Shown in pieces: positions 25,832 to 35,036 of a stretch of DNA of 64,000 nucleotides. This DNA is from UBA6120 sp035361955. Lineage in GTDB: Bacteria > Bacillota_I > Bacilli_A > RFN20 > CAG-826. Every line of letters begins with the position of its first letter. The stretch's first letter is position 1. A program made the position numbers and the translations under genes. The stretch is taken from contig DAOSDC010000005.1 in NCBI GenBank assembly GCA_035361955.1, positions 1 through 64,000 of the forward strand, given 5' to 3'. The notes below the pieces were generated by a model that was given only the letters and a program-made list of their open reading frames with translations, did no database searches and had not been told where the DNA came from.

Positions 25832-27314
25832 TTGTGGCTTATCATCAGGTATTTCATCGCTTGATAGCGATGGATTACCAGTAAAAGGGACACTGTCGGG
25901 AAACGAAATCTCGCTTTTTCCAAAAAGCCAAGATGGATTTATTGGCGATCCAATGCCATTTTTCGATGGTGAATCGATAAATGTTTACTATCTGCTTGAA
26001 GAGCACAATCGTAGCGCCGTCGGTTTCCATCCATGGTCGCTTTTAACGACATCAGATTTGGTGACATTCGAAGATGTTGGTGTCGTCATTCCTTATGAAA
26101 AAGATCCTGCCAGCCCAGATTTGGCACTTGGAACCGGATCAGTTGTTAAAGATTCTCAAGGCTTATATCACGCTTTTTATACTGGTTATAACGGCACTGG
26201 CAATCTTGATTACTTTGAAAAAATTCAGCATGCTACTAGCACCGACAAGATAAATTGGACAAAAATTCCAGCCGATGGTTTCTATGGCGGTCATAACGAT
26301 TTTCGCGACCCATATGTTTTATTCATGGAGTCGGAAGGTCTGTACTGGATGTTAATAACAGCCCGCGATGCTGGGAGCGGAGTCATCAAACTATATAAAT
26401 CGAGCAATTTGGTATCATGGACGTACGATTCAGTGTTTTTCAGAAACGACAGCGGTACTTATAACATGGAATGTCCAACGCTGATTAAGCATGGTCAATA
26501 TTGGTATTTGACTTATAGCGAACAAGGTGCCCAACGTGTCACTCGGTACCGATACCGGTCGAGCCTCACCGAAGGTTCTTGGATTAAACCTTCGATTGAT
26601 TTTTTTGATGGTGTTGGCACTTATGCTGGTCGGCTTGAATCAGCATGGGATAATTTATATTTCTTCGGTTGGCAAGCCGTCAAACAATTCGACTATGATG
26701 GAGGTAATTTTGATTGGGGGGGCAATCTTGTGACCCATCAATTAATACAAAAAACAAATGGAGAACTTTATCCGAAACCAACTGACCAAGCGATTGATTC
26801 ATTGAATCGGCAAGTTTTCTATCCCATAAGACAAATCGAAAGCTCGGTTACAACGATTAAAACCACGACATCAAAACGGGAATTTGTTTTCTCGGGAACG
26901 CCCTCGTATGAAAGCCTAATCTTTGATAATTTAGAAGCCCATAGCATGCGTTTATCTTTTGAGTTATCATCTTCGAATGCGCTAGATCAATTCGGAATGA
27001 CATTTTCAGTTAAGAATAATGATAATTATGGTTTGACGAATATCCTTTTTAATCGGCAAACGCAAAAATTGGAATTTTATAATGTTGGGCCATCAACTTT
27101 TGGCACCTCTTTACCTCAGGCAAGCGTACCACTTGATATCACTTCCAATCAAAATATTCGCATCGACGTTTTGCATCAAGGCGAATGTTTAACAGTATAT
27201 GTTAATGGGCAATCATGTTTATCAACACGAATGTATCAAAAAAGCGGATTGCCGTTTGGATTTTTTTCACTTAATTCGGCCATTGCAATCAAAGAGGTGG
27301 CTTTTTATGAATAA
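25785..27314 (+). CDS. GH32-like lipoprotein with divergent nucleophile motif
   Basis: This 509-residue surface lipoprotein (lipobox ISSC, Cys17) has a five-bladed propeller of the GH32/GH68 clan and a C-terminal beta-sandwich. The nucleophile motif is divergent, FIGDPMPFF with Asp55, in place of WMNDPNG. The RDP motif is at 174-176 (FRDPY) and the acid/base motif at 229-231 (MECPT). All three acidic residues are kept, so activity is likely, but substrate preference may differ from the two classical GH32 enzymes of the operon (levan or difructose-forming types are possible). A GGAGG site precedes the tandem ATG codons 25785/25788. Confidence 0.85.
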   Translation: MMKKIVPIMTILFISSCGLSSGISSLDSDGLPVKGTLSGNEISLFPKSQDGFIGDPMPFFDGESINVYYLLEEHNRSAVGFHPWSLLTTSDLVTFEDVGVVIPYEKDPASPDLALGTGSVVKDSQGLYHAFYTGYNGTGNLDYFEKIQHATSTDKINWTKIPADGFYGGHNDFRDPYVLFMESEGLYWMLITARDAGSGVIKLYKSSNLVSWTYDSVFFRNDSGTYNMECPTLIKHGQYWYLTYSEQGAQRVTRYRYRSSLTEGSWIKPSIDFFDGVGTYAGRLESAWDNLYFFGWQAVKQFDYDGGNFDWGGNLVTHQLIQKTNGELYPKPTDQAIDSLNRQVFYPIRQIESSVTTIKTTTSKREFVFSGTPSYESLIFDNLEAHSMRLSFELSSSNALDQFGMTFSVKNNDNYGLTNILFNRQTQKLEFYNVGPSTFGTSLPQASVPLDITSNQNIRIDVLHQGECLTVYVNGQSCLSTRMYQKSGLPFGFFSLNSAIAIKEVAFYE

Positions 27315-28257
27315 CAAGATTATCACCATAGGAGAGCTACTTATTGATTTCACGGCCACAACACCTGGAACATTATTGTCGGTTTCTTCGTTTGAAAAAA
27401 ATCCTGGAGGTGCTCCGGCAAATGTTGCTGTTTGTGTCAAACGTTTGGGTGGAGAAAGTGCATTTATTACTAAACTCGGAGCTGATAGTTTTGGCGACTT
27501 TTTATATAAAACTATCGAAGTTGAAGGTGTAGATGTTTCACTTGTATATCGTGATCAAGATCATCATACACCGATGGCGTTCGTGGCTCTCGACGAAAAT
27601 GGCGAACGCGATTTTGTGTTCCTTCGCGAACATTCTAGTGATCTTTTTTTAACGCCGAATGAAATAATCCGCGATTATTTTGTTCGTGGTGACATATTAC
27701 ACTTCGGCAGTGTCGATTTAGTAAGAGATCCCGTTAAATCTGCTCATATTCGGGCCATTGATATTGCACGTGAAAAGGGGATGATAATCTCTTTTGATCC
27801 AAATTTACGACCCCCGCTTTGGCCTAATAAAGAAACAATGTTAATGACCGTCCGCAGTTTCATACCACATGCGCACATCATTAAAACAAGTGTCGAAGAG
27901 CTCCTTGAGATTACGGATTGCTCAAATGAAAATGAGGCCATCTCCCGCATGTTTCAAGGAAATGTTATGCTCGTTATTGTAACACGCGGAAAAGATGGAT
28001 CATCAATTTACTCGGAAACTCAGCAATTACACGCATCGTCAGAATCGATAAAAGTCATCGATGCTACTGGCGCCGGTGACGCATTTGTCGGAGCGTTTCT
28101 TTTTTCGATTATGAAACTCAATAAAACTATTAACAATCTTTGCGAAAATTTTAATGAATATCAATCTGTGTTAGATTTCTGCAATCGTGTGGCCGCCTTT
28201 GTCTGTCAACGTCGTGGCGCGATTCCAGCGATGCCAAGACTCCATGAAATCAAATAA
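27307..28257 (+). CDS. PfkB family fructokinase
   Basis: This 316-residue ribokinase-family sugar kinase has the PfkB signatures GGAPANVAV (substrate side) and DATGAGDAFVGAF with the catalytic Asp. It would phosphorylate fructose released by the GH32 enzymes. The start is set to ATG 27307: it matches the family N terminus (IITIGELLIDF), has AAAGAGGTGG upstream and overlaps the previous stop by 8 nt. The frame is open 108 nt further up without family similarity. The last codons overlap the next gene by 14 nt. Confidence 0.92.
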   Translation: MNNKIITIGELLIDFTATTPGTLLSVSSFEKNPGGAPANVAVCVKRLGGESAFITKLGADSFGDFLYKTIEVEGVDVSLVYRDQDHHTPMAFVALDENGERDFVFLREHSSDLFLTPNEIIRDYFVRGDILHFGSVDLVRDPVKSAHIRAIDIAREKGMIISFDPNLRPPLWPNKETMLMTVRSFIPHAHIIKTSVEELLEITDCSNENEAISRMFQGNVMLVIVTRGKDGSSIYSETQQLHASSESIKVIDATGAGDAFVGAFLFSIMKLNKTINNLCENFNEYQSVLDFCNRVAAFVCQRRGAIPAMPRLHEIK

Positions 28258-30283
28258 ACACTCACTAAACGCGATTTGTGTTTTATCCTGCGTAATCACT
28301 TTTATTTCTGGATGTAGTGATACGAATATCAGCTCTAATTTTGGTTTTGAGATTGGAAATCTATCTGGATGGCACGTGATCGGTGATTCTTACTCAGTCA
28401 CAGACAATACTAGATACGATCGTTTTCGATACTATTTACATGAAGGAACATATCACGCGATTGGAAACGATAGTGCAATCGGATTAATTAGATCAAGTGT
28501 TTTTAAAATTACAAAATCGGGATATATCAGTCTTTTGTTAAGCGGTGGCCAAAACAGCGACCTCGCTTACGTCACAATCCATCGAAAAAATGGAAGTGAG
28601 ATTCTTAAATTATCTAACGAACACTATGATTATGGTGGTTTGGGCGATACTTATGTTCGTTACAATATTGATTTGAGCGAATACCTCAATTCCTATGTAT
28701 ATCTGCAAATTAATGATAATGATGCCGCTGGTACTATTAATTTCGACGACCTTATAATCGATATAACTCAATCCCAACTCGAATTACTGGAAACGGATCG
28801 ATATGTGCGCCTAGGCATTTCACTAGATCCAAATATGCGCAAAGCTGCTGATACTTACATACGTTTAAACGCCCACAAAATCGATGAAGAGCGAAGATTT
28901 TCCTTTCATCTAACCGGGGAAACAGGCTGGATCAATGACCCAAATGGTTTTAGCCACTATGATGGAAAAATTCATTTGTATTACCAACACAATCCGTATT
29001 CGACAAATTGGGGACCGATGCATTGGGGACACGCCACGACAACCGATTTTGTTACTTGGGAATATCAAAATGTTGCCCTAGCGCCAGATCAAGATTATGA
29101 TTCCGTCGGTGCTTTTTCAGGATCTGCGATTGAATGGAACGGCAAATATTATCTCGTGTACACTGGCGCAAGCCACGCTGGTCAAGTCCAGGCTATTGCT
29201 GTTTCTGAAGACGGTATCCATTTTGATAAATATGATGATAACCCCGTTATTTCTCAAATTGATTTGCCGATCGACACCACAATCGCTGATTTTAGAGACC
29301 CGAAGGTATTTGTCAAGGATGATTGGGTTTATTTAATTGTTTCGGCTCGCAACGTATCGAATAGTTATTCGAAACTTCTGCTTTATAAATCACAAAACAT
29401 GACTGATTGGCAATACGCCGGTCGCACGTTTGCCAATGGGGCAACTTATGCTACGACACTTGGTGTCATGATGGAGTGTCCTGATTTGATTGAATTTGCG
29501 AATCAGGACGTGTTAATCGTTAGTCCGCAAACCGTCAGCGATCATCGCAATAAAGATGGAAATGTTTTCATCGTTGGTAATATGAATTGGACAACTGGAC
29601 AACTTGAAAATATCGTGATGAACTCAATCGAAGAGATTGATCATGGATTCGATTTTTACGCACCACAAACTATGAAAATGCCAGATGGCCGCATCGTCAT
29701 GGTTGCCTGGATGGCTGGTTGGAGCCGTCGTCCTATCACTTCCGAATTTGGATTTGCTGGCGCGATGACTTTTCCAAGGGAGCTCAAATTAATTAATAGT
29801 CACTTGTACCAGTATCCCGTAAATGAATTAAATAATTACCGTCAAAATCATACGAATTTGACTTTTGACAATATTCAAGGGGTTCATTATGATAATCGAC
29901 TAGGTGGGGTTACCAAAGATATCGAACTCTCGTTTGCTCCAACTGCAGGTAAGACCGGTATTCAAGTGTTTGATGATAAACAAGGGAATTCCGTTGAGAT
30001 TTACTATGACGATGGTTTTCTTACTGTGCGTCGGTATGGAATTACTGATGGTTATTATGTCCAAGACGCAAAAAACAATGAAGTTTCTGTCTCCTTGCCT
30101 TTAGTTGATGGCCGAGTTGTGCTTCGGATACTTATCGATAAATATTCCGTAGAAATATTTGGCGCTGCAGGTTACCGTACTATTTCATTAACTGGAATGC
30201 CAAAAAGTGACCAAACTCATCTTGGTGTTTACTCGTATATTCCTAATACGATTACTGTCGACAGTTATGATATCGTCGTTTAA
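28244..30283 (+). CDS. Extracellular GH32 fructanase lipoprotein with N-terminal beta-sandwich domain
   Basis: This 679-residue lipoprotein (ITFISGC, Cys24) is the outside depolymerase of the operon. Residues about 30-175 form an extra domain (FEIGNLSGW near its start, INFDDLIID at its end), a module found before GH32 domains of fructan-degrading Gram-positives. The catalytic propeller follows with WINDPNG (nucleophile Asp232), DFRDPK and MECPDL. A C-terminal sandwich ends the protein. The start is ATG 28244, inside the fructokinase gene; the open frame further upstream is only fructokinase shadow. Levan or inulin is the probable substrate, since fructose polymers would need both surface and intracellular GH32 enzymes. 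Confidence 0.92.
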   Translation: MKSNKHSLNAICVLSCVITFISGCSDTNISSNFGFEIGNLSGWHVIGDSYSVTDNTRYDRFRYYLHEGTYHAIGNDSAIGLIRSSVFKITKSGYISLLLSGGQNSDLAYVTIHRKNGSEILKLSNEHYDYGGLGDTYVRYNIDLSEYLNSYVYLQINDNDAAGTINFDDLIIDITQSQLELLETDRYVRLGISLDPNMRKAADTYIRLNAHKIDEERRFSFHLTGETGWINDPNGFSHYDGKIHLYYQHNPYSTNWGPMHWGHATTTDFVTWEYQNVALAPDQDYDSVGAFSGSAIEWNGKYYLVYTGASHAGQVQAIAVSEDGIHFDKYDDNPVISQIDLPIDTTIADFRDPKVFVKDDWVYLIVSARNVSNSYSKLLLYKSQNMTDWQYAGRTFANGATYATTLGVMMECPDLIEFANQDVLIVSPQTVSDHRNKDGNVFIVGNMNWTTGQLENIVMNSIEEIDHGFDFYAPQTMKMPDGRIVMVAWMAGWSRRPITSEFGFAGAMTFPRELKLINSHLYQYPVNELNNYRQNHTNLTFDNIQGVHYDNRLGGVTKDIELSFAPTAGKTGIQVFDDKQGNSVEIYYDDGFLTVRRYGITDGYYVQDAKNNEVSVSLPLVDGRVVLRILIDKYSVEIFGAAGYRTISLTGMPKSDQTHLGVYSYIPNTITVDSYDIVV

Positions 30284-31587
30284 ATATTTGCAAAGAAATT
30301 GAAATCATTATATTCAAATGGTATCAGTGTTGATCCACTCATCGTCAACACACCAATGCTTAAACCATTGCGGGCGACTATGAATCCATCTGGTAGCAGC
30401 AATAAGTTGTCATATTGAATCGGTATCACAATCGTTGATTCTTCTTGAAGTGTCATCACACCGATTTTTTCCCCATCGTCAACGACGATGTGTTCCTCGG
30501 TAATCATGTCAACATCCACTATGCCGGGAAGATCGATTTCAAGTTGCGCCGATTTGAGCACATACCCGTCACTGGTATCGGCAATATATGGTGTGTTGTC
30601 GGTTGCGATAATCGAGTCTCCGCTATAATAAGGAACGCTAACGAGTGTTTGTCCGTCTTCTCCAAAGATGATTATTTCATCAAATGATTCAAGTTCGTCA
30701 TCCCATTCGACATTGGCGATGTATGGTCCGTAGATATTAATGTAGGTATATATTTGATCGGTAAAAGGCGTGCCCTCATATGAATATAGGCGCTTGTCTC
30801 CGTTAGCCAACTCAACATCGTAAAGTGGGCCCTCTCCCGTAATGTCACTAGCGGAAAACAGCTGCGTCCCCGTCTTGTCAATCAGGGCAAATGTTTCATC
30901 GTCTGGTTGGACAATCGCCCGGTCATAATCATCAAAGCTATACGCATCGACAAGCGTAGCCGGAATAATGATGCCGCCGGCGTTATTGATATAGCCATAA
31001 GCACCGTTATATTTGACTAATGCCAAACCGCGGCTGAATTCATAAGCTTCTTCATAAATCGCCGGGATTATCATATCGCCAGTTTTATCAATATAGCCAT
31101 ATTTAGTACCACTTTTAACGGCCAATCGTCCATCGGTGAACAAACCGTTATAAGTATCATAGACGGCTCCGGTAATTTCGTTGCCGCCTTCGCTTAATAG
31201 TCCGTATTTCGAATTCTTGCGGTAAATCATGACCCGGTCATCGACATCTCGTACAAGACGGTCATAGCCCGCATCAAGTAGCGTTCTACCCCGGCCATCG
31301 ATAATGTTATAAGTCGTGCCAACCTTGACGATGGCGACGCCGTTAGCAAATGCGCCAGCCGCGTCGAATTTAAATTCGATGGCTTGATCATTAAGTTTAT
31401 CGAGATATCCCCATTTAGTGTCGCGTTTAAGGGCAACTTTATTTTCGGTAAACAGTTTGCAAGTGTTCCACTCACCGGTGCAATAAGCGTTATCTCCGAT
31501 GGGAATGAAGTTACCGCTACAGCCGGATATTAGTAGCGTCATCGTAAACAAACCGACACCAATTCGCATTTTCCGTTTCATAACCAT
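30280..31587 (-). CDS. WG-repeat lipoprotein
   Basis: This 435-residue lipoprotein (lipobox LLISGC) is built of WG/beta-hairpin repeats of about 40-45 residues, for example KWGYLDKLND, KYGYIDKTGDMIIPA and AYGYINNAGGIIIPA. WG repeats are widespread surface domains of unknown function. ATG 31587 is chosen because GGGAGA lies 8 nt upstream; the GTG at 31593 is too close. It converges on the fructan operon and the two coding regions overlap by 4 nt. No function can be assigned. Confidence 0.85.
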   Translation of the reverse strand: MVMKRKMRIGVGLFTMTLLISGCSGNFIPIGDNAYCTGEWNTCKLFTENKVALKRDTKWGYLDKLNDQAIEFKFDAAGAFANGVAIVKVGTTYNIIDGRGRTLLDAGYDRLVRDVDDRVMIYRKNSKYGLLSEGGNEITGAVYDTYNGLFTDGRLAVKSGTKYGYIDKTGDMIIPAIYEEAYEFSRGLALVKYNGAYGYINNAGGIIIPATLVDAYSFDDYDRAIVQPDDETFALIDKTGTQLFSASDITGEGPLYDVELANGDKRLYSYEGTPFTDQIYTYINIYGPYIANVEWDDELESFDEIIIFGEDGQTLVSVPYYSGDSIIATDNTPYIADTSDGYVLKSAQLEIDLPGIVDVDMITEEHIVVDDGEKIGVMTLQEESTIVIPIQYDNLLLLPDGFIVARNGLSIGVLTMSGSTLIPFEYNDFNFFANI

Positions 31588-31615
31588 TTTCACTATCTCC
31601 CTTGTTCAATTATAG

Positions 31616-31646
31616 AAAAGGAGTCGCGATTAAACAATCGGACTCC
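31616..31646 (-). terminator. Terminator of the nuclease-amylase operon
   Basis: On the minus strand the stem GGAGTC...GACTCC, with inner pairing GATT/AATC, is followed by TTTTC. It lies about 25 nt after the alpha-amylase stop. Confidence 0.8.
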
Positions 31647-31670
31647 GTGTTAAGAGATTTAATCCATCAA

Positions 31671-33257
31671 TTAAGAAACTGTCGTGTTCCGTGCGTTTAA
31701 ACGTAGCAAGGCGCTACTTTGTGGTGGCAAAGTCAATTGTCCCTGATCATAGGCGATGGCCGTTCCTGAGACACTAACGCTCGCCAATAAAGAAGCGACG
31801 TTACTAAGTGAAACCACAGTTGCTAGTGCGTCGGTATTATGGATGACTAGCGTCGAAGTATTGCCCAAAGAGACGACGTAAGCTTGGATTGTCGCTTTGC
31901 CCGTATTCACCTTCGTCAATGTCCCGGCGTATAGTTCGCGATAAGTGTTTTTAATTTCTAAGACGCGTGTATAGTGTCGGAGTAGTGAGTCTTCATCCAA
32001 TAACTGAGTGTTCACGTCATTGAACCCGACTGTCGAGGAACTGTAAGAACCGCCAATGCCATACCTTGATGGATCGGTCACATAACTATCGCCCCAACGC
32101 ATTGGAGTGCGGTACAATCCATCGCCGGTGCCACCACTGCCTTTAAGCCCGATTTCATCGCCATAATAAATAAACGCATTTCCAGGAGCGAGCAGTTGTA
32201 GCGAAGCCGCCATTTTCAAGTTATTGATGTTATTTAAGTATGAAGCAAGGCGGCCATCGTCATGATTGGATACGAAATATGCTTCAATGGCATCGCTTTG
32301 GTATTCACGAATGCCAAGTTGATAGTCGTCGAGGAATGAGGCATACCCATCGACTTTGGCAACCGCATTAATGATATTCCGTCTCGTTTCAAAATTGAAG
32401 GCACTGTCAAGATTGGAAGCGTGATAGCGTTTTATCTTTTCTAGATTCGTCCACATTTCGCCAATTAGATAAACATCGGGATATTCCGATGCTAATGCGT
32501 CTTGAAATTCTTGCCACCACTCAATGTTTTTATCATAGATGTCGCCGTTCCATTTATCGGCAATCGCATAGTCCGTAAAAATGTGCATCGCCGCGTCAAG
32601 CCGGAATCCAGCGACACCCTTGGCAAGCCAATACTTGCCAATGTTAATCATTTCCTCACGGACTTCGGGATTATCAAAATTGAAATCGGGCATTCCATCC
32701 CAAAAAATCGCTTCATAATAACCACCGGTATTGCCGCTGGAGTGTTTTGTGTCGCGTGTTGCTGAAAAGTTATACCAGTTTTTGTACTTTGATCCGGTGT
32801 TGTTCTTAAAGGCGCCTAATCCCGATATAAACCAGTTGTGGTCACGACCGGAATGATTGATGACCAAATCCATGATGATGTCGATATCATAAGTCGCGGC
32901 ATCGTCAATCAAATCCTCAAACGTATAGCCATCGACTTCATAAATCGATTTGATGCCATAGTAATCGGTGACATCGTAACTATGATATGAAGTGGATGTA
33001 TTGATCGGAGAGAGCCATAAACCGTTGATACCTAAATCCGACAAATATTCGAGTTTGTCAGCGATGCCCTTAAAGTCACCAATGCCATCATCGTTGCTAT
33101 CGGCGAACGAGTAAACGAGCAGTTGGTAATATGTTCGATATTTGGTCGGAACCGCTTGTGGACTCGGATATAAATCGGTTGTTGAGGTTGCGCAACTTGC
33201 TAACGAAAACAAGGCGATTAACATGATCGCGACTGGGTGTTTGAGTTTAATATTCAT
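31671..33257 (-). CDS. Alpha-amylase family GH13 lipoprotein
   Basis: This 528-residue lipoprotein (LFSLASC, Cys22) has a complete GH13 barrel. Conserved regions are DIIMDLVINH (region I), GFRLDAAMHIF with the nucleophile Asp (II), LIGEMW with the acid/base Glu (III) and FVSNHDDGR (IV). It hydrolyses starch or malto-oligosaccharides at the cell surface. The frame is open to 33383, but ATG 33257 has AAAGGGG upstream and begins a proper lipoprotein signal. It follows the endonuclease gene by 16 nt in the same operon, an unusual pairing. Confidence 0.94.
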   Translation of the reverse strand: MNIKLKHPVAIMLIALFSLASCATSTTDLYPSPQAVPTKYRTYYQLLVYSFADSNDDGIGDFKGIADKLEYLSDLGINGLWLSPINTSTSYHSYDVTDYYGIKSIYEVDGYTFEDLIDDAATYDIDIIMDLVINHSGRDHNWFISGLGAFKNNTGSKYKNWYNFSATRDTKHSSGNTGGYYEAIFWDGMPDFNFDNPEVREEMINIGKYWLAKGVAGFRLDAAMHIFTDYAIADKWNGDIYDKNIEWWQEFQDALASEYPDVYLIGEMWTNLEKIKRYHASNLDSAFNFETRRNIINAVAKVDGYASFLDDYQLGIREYQSDAIEAYFVSNHDDGRLASYLNNINNLKMAASLQLLAPGNAFIYYGDEIGLKGSGGTGDGLYRTPMRWGDSYVTDPSRYGIGGSYSSSTVGFNDVNTQLLDEDSLLRHYTRVLEIKNTYRELYAGTLTKVNTGKATIQAYVVSLGNTSTLVIHNTDALATVVSLSNVASLLASVSVSGTAIAYDQGQLTLPPQSSALLRLNARNTTVS

Positions 33258-33273
33258 GGTTTGCCCCTTTATA

Positions 33274-34308
33274 TTATAAATAATTGGCGCACAACTGAGC
33301 GGTTCTTGAAGTCGTGTTACCATACACTTTGCAAGTGTAGGCTTGGTTATCGATGTACGGGTTGCGGTTCTTTTGTTTGTCATAGACGCGGTTGTTACGA
33401 ATCATCGCCCAATCGTTGACCGGGTAATATAGCGCCCACAAAACGGCCAATTCCGCGGTTTGGAAATTGCCTTCAAGCGAATAACCATACAGCGTATTCA
33501 AATATAACGTGGCACGAGCGACTTCACCTTTGGCCGCATCGAGTGGTTCAAAGTAGGTTCCATTGGTCAGGTTTTGGGTCGTGCGTCCCGCTGAGTCGAC
33601 CACCCAAGTGGCGGAGGAAGGATCTAAATCAGCGAAGCGATCATTGTCACGGATGTTGTTCGTTTTCCAATCATCAGCAAAAATGTGATGATTGTCGTTT
33701 GTCGCTGGAGAACTAATTTTTGATTGGGGATATGTATGTTCGCGGTTCCACTTGTTAGCGGCGTTACCAGAAACATGGGCGCTTTTCGCATAACTTTGGC
33801 GAGCGTAAATCGTTAAAACATTATTTGAGTTAGCTAAATCTTGATCGGCGTATTCAAACCGGCCCCAATCATAACTAGTCGAAACATTTTTGCTAATGAG
33901 GCTCTTCAATTCATTTTTCAGCGTTGTGCCTGTCGAAGAAGTGCTGATGGAAGTGTAATAGTTAGGCGCGTTTGATGAAACGGAAATCGTGGGAAAGACA
34001 ATCGCGTCATTAACTTGAGAAGTTACCGAACTCGAGGATGAACTCGAAGATGAACTCGAAGATGAACTCGAAGATGAACTCGAGGATGAACTTGATGAAC
34101 TCAAAGATGAACTCGAAGACGAACTAGACGACAAAACTTCACTTGATGAAGCGGTGCTACTCGATGTCTCAGTGCTTGTTGTTTCACTAGAAAACAAACT
34201 GCTTTCGGTGTTTGATGAATCTTGTTCGCTCGATAAAGATGGCGATGAGCTTTTGCATGCGCTCAAGATGACGGCAACGACTGGAAACAACCACTTAATT
34301 CTTTTCAA
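33274..34308 (-). CDS. Endonuclease I family nuclease, lipoprotein with poly-Ser linker
   Basis: This 344-residue secreted nuclease has a catalytic region of the endonuclease I (EndA/Vvn) type, with NREHTYPQS and the metal-binding DNHHIFADDW. The N terminus is a lipoprotein signal (VILSAC, Cys18), followed by about 85 residues dominated by Ser, including a near-pure Ser stretch. TTG 34308 is chosen as start because AAAGGGG lies 6 nt upstream; the ORF extends 12 codons further without a site. It probably degrades environmental DNA for nutrients at the cell surface. The Ser linker is encoded by a 12-bp tandem repeat. The amylase gene follows by 16 nt. Confidence 0.9.
   Translation of the reverse strand: MKRIKWLFPVVAVILSACKSSSPSLSSEQDSSNTESSLFSSETTSTETSSSTASSSEVLSSSSSSSSSLSSSSSSSSSSSSSSSSSSSSSSSSSVTSQVNDAIVFPTISVSSNAPNYYTSISTSSTGTTLKNELKSLISKNVSTSYDWGRFEYADQDLANSNNVLTIYARQSYAKSAHVSGNAANKWNREHTYPQSKISSPATNDNHHIFADDWKTNNIRDNDRFADLDPSSATWVVDSAGRTTQNLTNGTYFEPLDAAKGEVARATLYLNTLYGYSLEGNFQTAELAVLWALYYPVNDWAMIRNNRVYDKQKNRNPYIDNQAYTCKVYGNTTSRTAQLCANYL
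34028..34132. repeat. 12-bp tandem repeat encoding the Ser linker
   Basis: Five consecutive units of GAACTCGAAGAT (one G/A variant in two units) are followed by one 9-bp and three diverged 12-bp units. On the coding (minus) strand each unit gives four Ser codons. The unit is a multiple of three, so slippage changes linker length without breaking the nuclease frame. Confidence 0.92.
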
Positions 34309-34439
34309 GATAGACCCCTTTGATAATCTCGTTAATTTTAACAAATACTAACTTATGATAAAAGCAAATATTGAACGATGACAAACGATGTGCCCAATTA
34401 AAGTCAGATTTGCTAATATGCTAGTAGTGAGGATTTTCC

Positions 34440-34601
34440 ATGAACCAATACAAATGCACGGTGTGCGGCTATATTTACGATGAAGCCGAGGGCGATCCAG
34501 ACGGTGGGCTGCCTCCCGGCACACTTTATGATGATATTCCCGATAGTTGGATGTGCCCGATTTGTGGCGTTACCAAGGAACGTTTCGTATTAATTAAATA
34601 A
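34440..34601 (+). CDS. Rubredoxin
   Basis: This 53-residue rubredoxin has the four iron ligands CTVC (Cys6, Cys9) and CPIC (Cys39, Cys42) plus the family signatures YIYDEAEGDP and the GxxPGT-type loop (GLPPGT). It carries single electrons, often to oxygen- or peroxide-reducing enzymes in anaerobes. GAGGA lies 8 nt before the ATG. It is a single gene between the nuclease operon and a bidirectional terminator. Its presence supports an anaerobic lifestyle. Confidence 0.96.
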   Translation: MNQYKCTVCGYIYDEAEGDPDGGLPPGTLYDDIPDSWMCPICGVTKERFVLIK

Positions 34602-34630
34602 AAAAGCAAGGAGTACGCTCCTTACTTTTT
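34599..34630. terminator. Bidirectional terminator between rubredoxin and marR
   Basis: The stem AAGGAG (34608-34613) / CTCCTT (34618-34623) has A-runs on its left and T-runs on its right, so both strands carry stem plus poly-T. It overlaps the stop codons of the two converging genes. Confidence 0.85.
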
Positions 34631-35035
34631 GCCAATCTTCTTTAAAAGCGTTTGCAACGTCTTTTCTTCTTCGACGCTCATTCTATCAAGCACTTGCCTA
34701 AGTCTTTGCTCGTGGATCGGATACATGTGATCCATGAAATCACGGCCGGCAGTTTTTAAATCGAGCCGATAGACGCGTTTATCAATCGCGTCTTTGGTTT
34801 TTGTTATCATTCCTTTGCTTACGAGTTGGTCGATGACATAGCTCATGCTGGAATTTGGAATCAACACTTTGGATATCACTTGGTTAACATTTAATGGCCC
34901 CTTGTGATAAAGCGCCTCCAACACGCCAAATTCACTAAGACTTAATCCGTGCGATAGCACTTCGTCTTTGATGACTTGCTCCAGTGCGTGGCTCGCTCTG
35001 AAAAAAATCGTAATCGTTTTTAAATCGCGTTTCAT
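34622..35035 (-). CDS. MarR family repressor (MhqR-like)
   Basis: This 137-residue winged-helix regulator has a recognition region near LNVNQVISKVLIPNSSMSYVIDQLV and a wing with KDAIDKRVYRL. It is downstream of, and 1 nt from, a ring-cleaving dioxygenase gene. The same combination is known for Bacillus MhqR, which represses quinone-detoxifying dioxygenases. It likely represses its own operon from the palindrome at 36053-36069. The ligand or oxidant sensed is unknown; no conserved Cys was seen, so direct thiol oxidation is unlikely. Confidence 0.88.
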   Translation of the reverse strand: MKRDLKTITIFFRASHALEQVIKDEVLSHGLSLSEFGVLEALYHKGPLNVNQVISKVLIPNSSMSYVIDQLVSKGMITKTKDAIDKRVYRLDLKTAGRDFMDHMYPIHEQRLRQVLDRMSVEEEKTLQTLLKKIGKK

Positions 35036-35036
35036 A

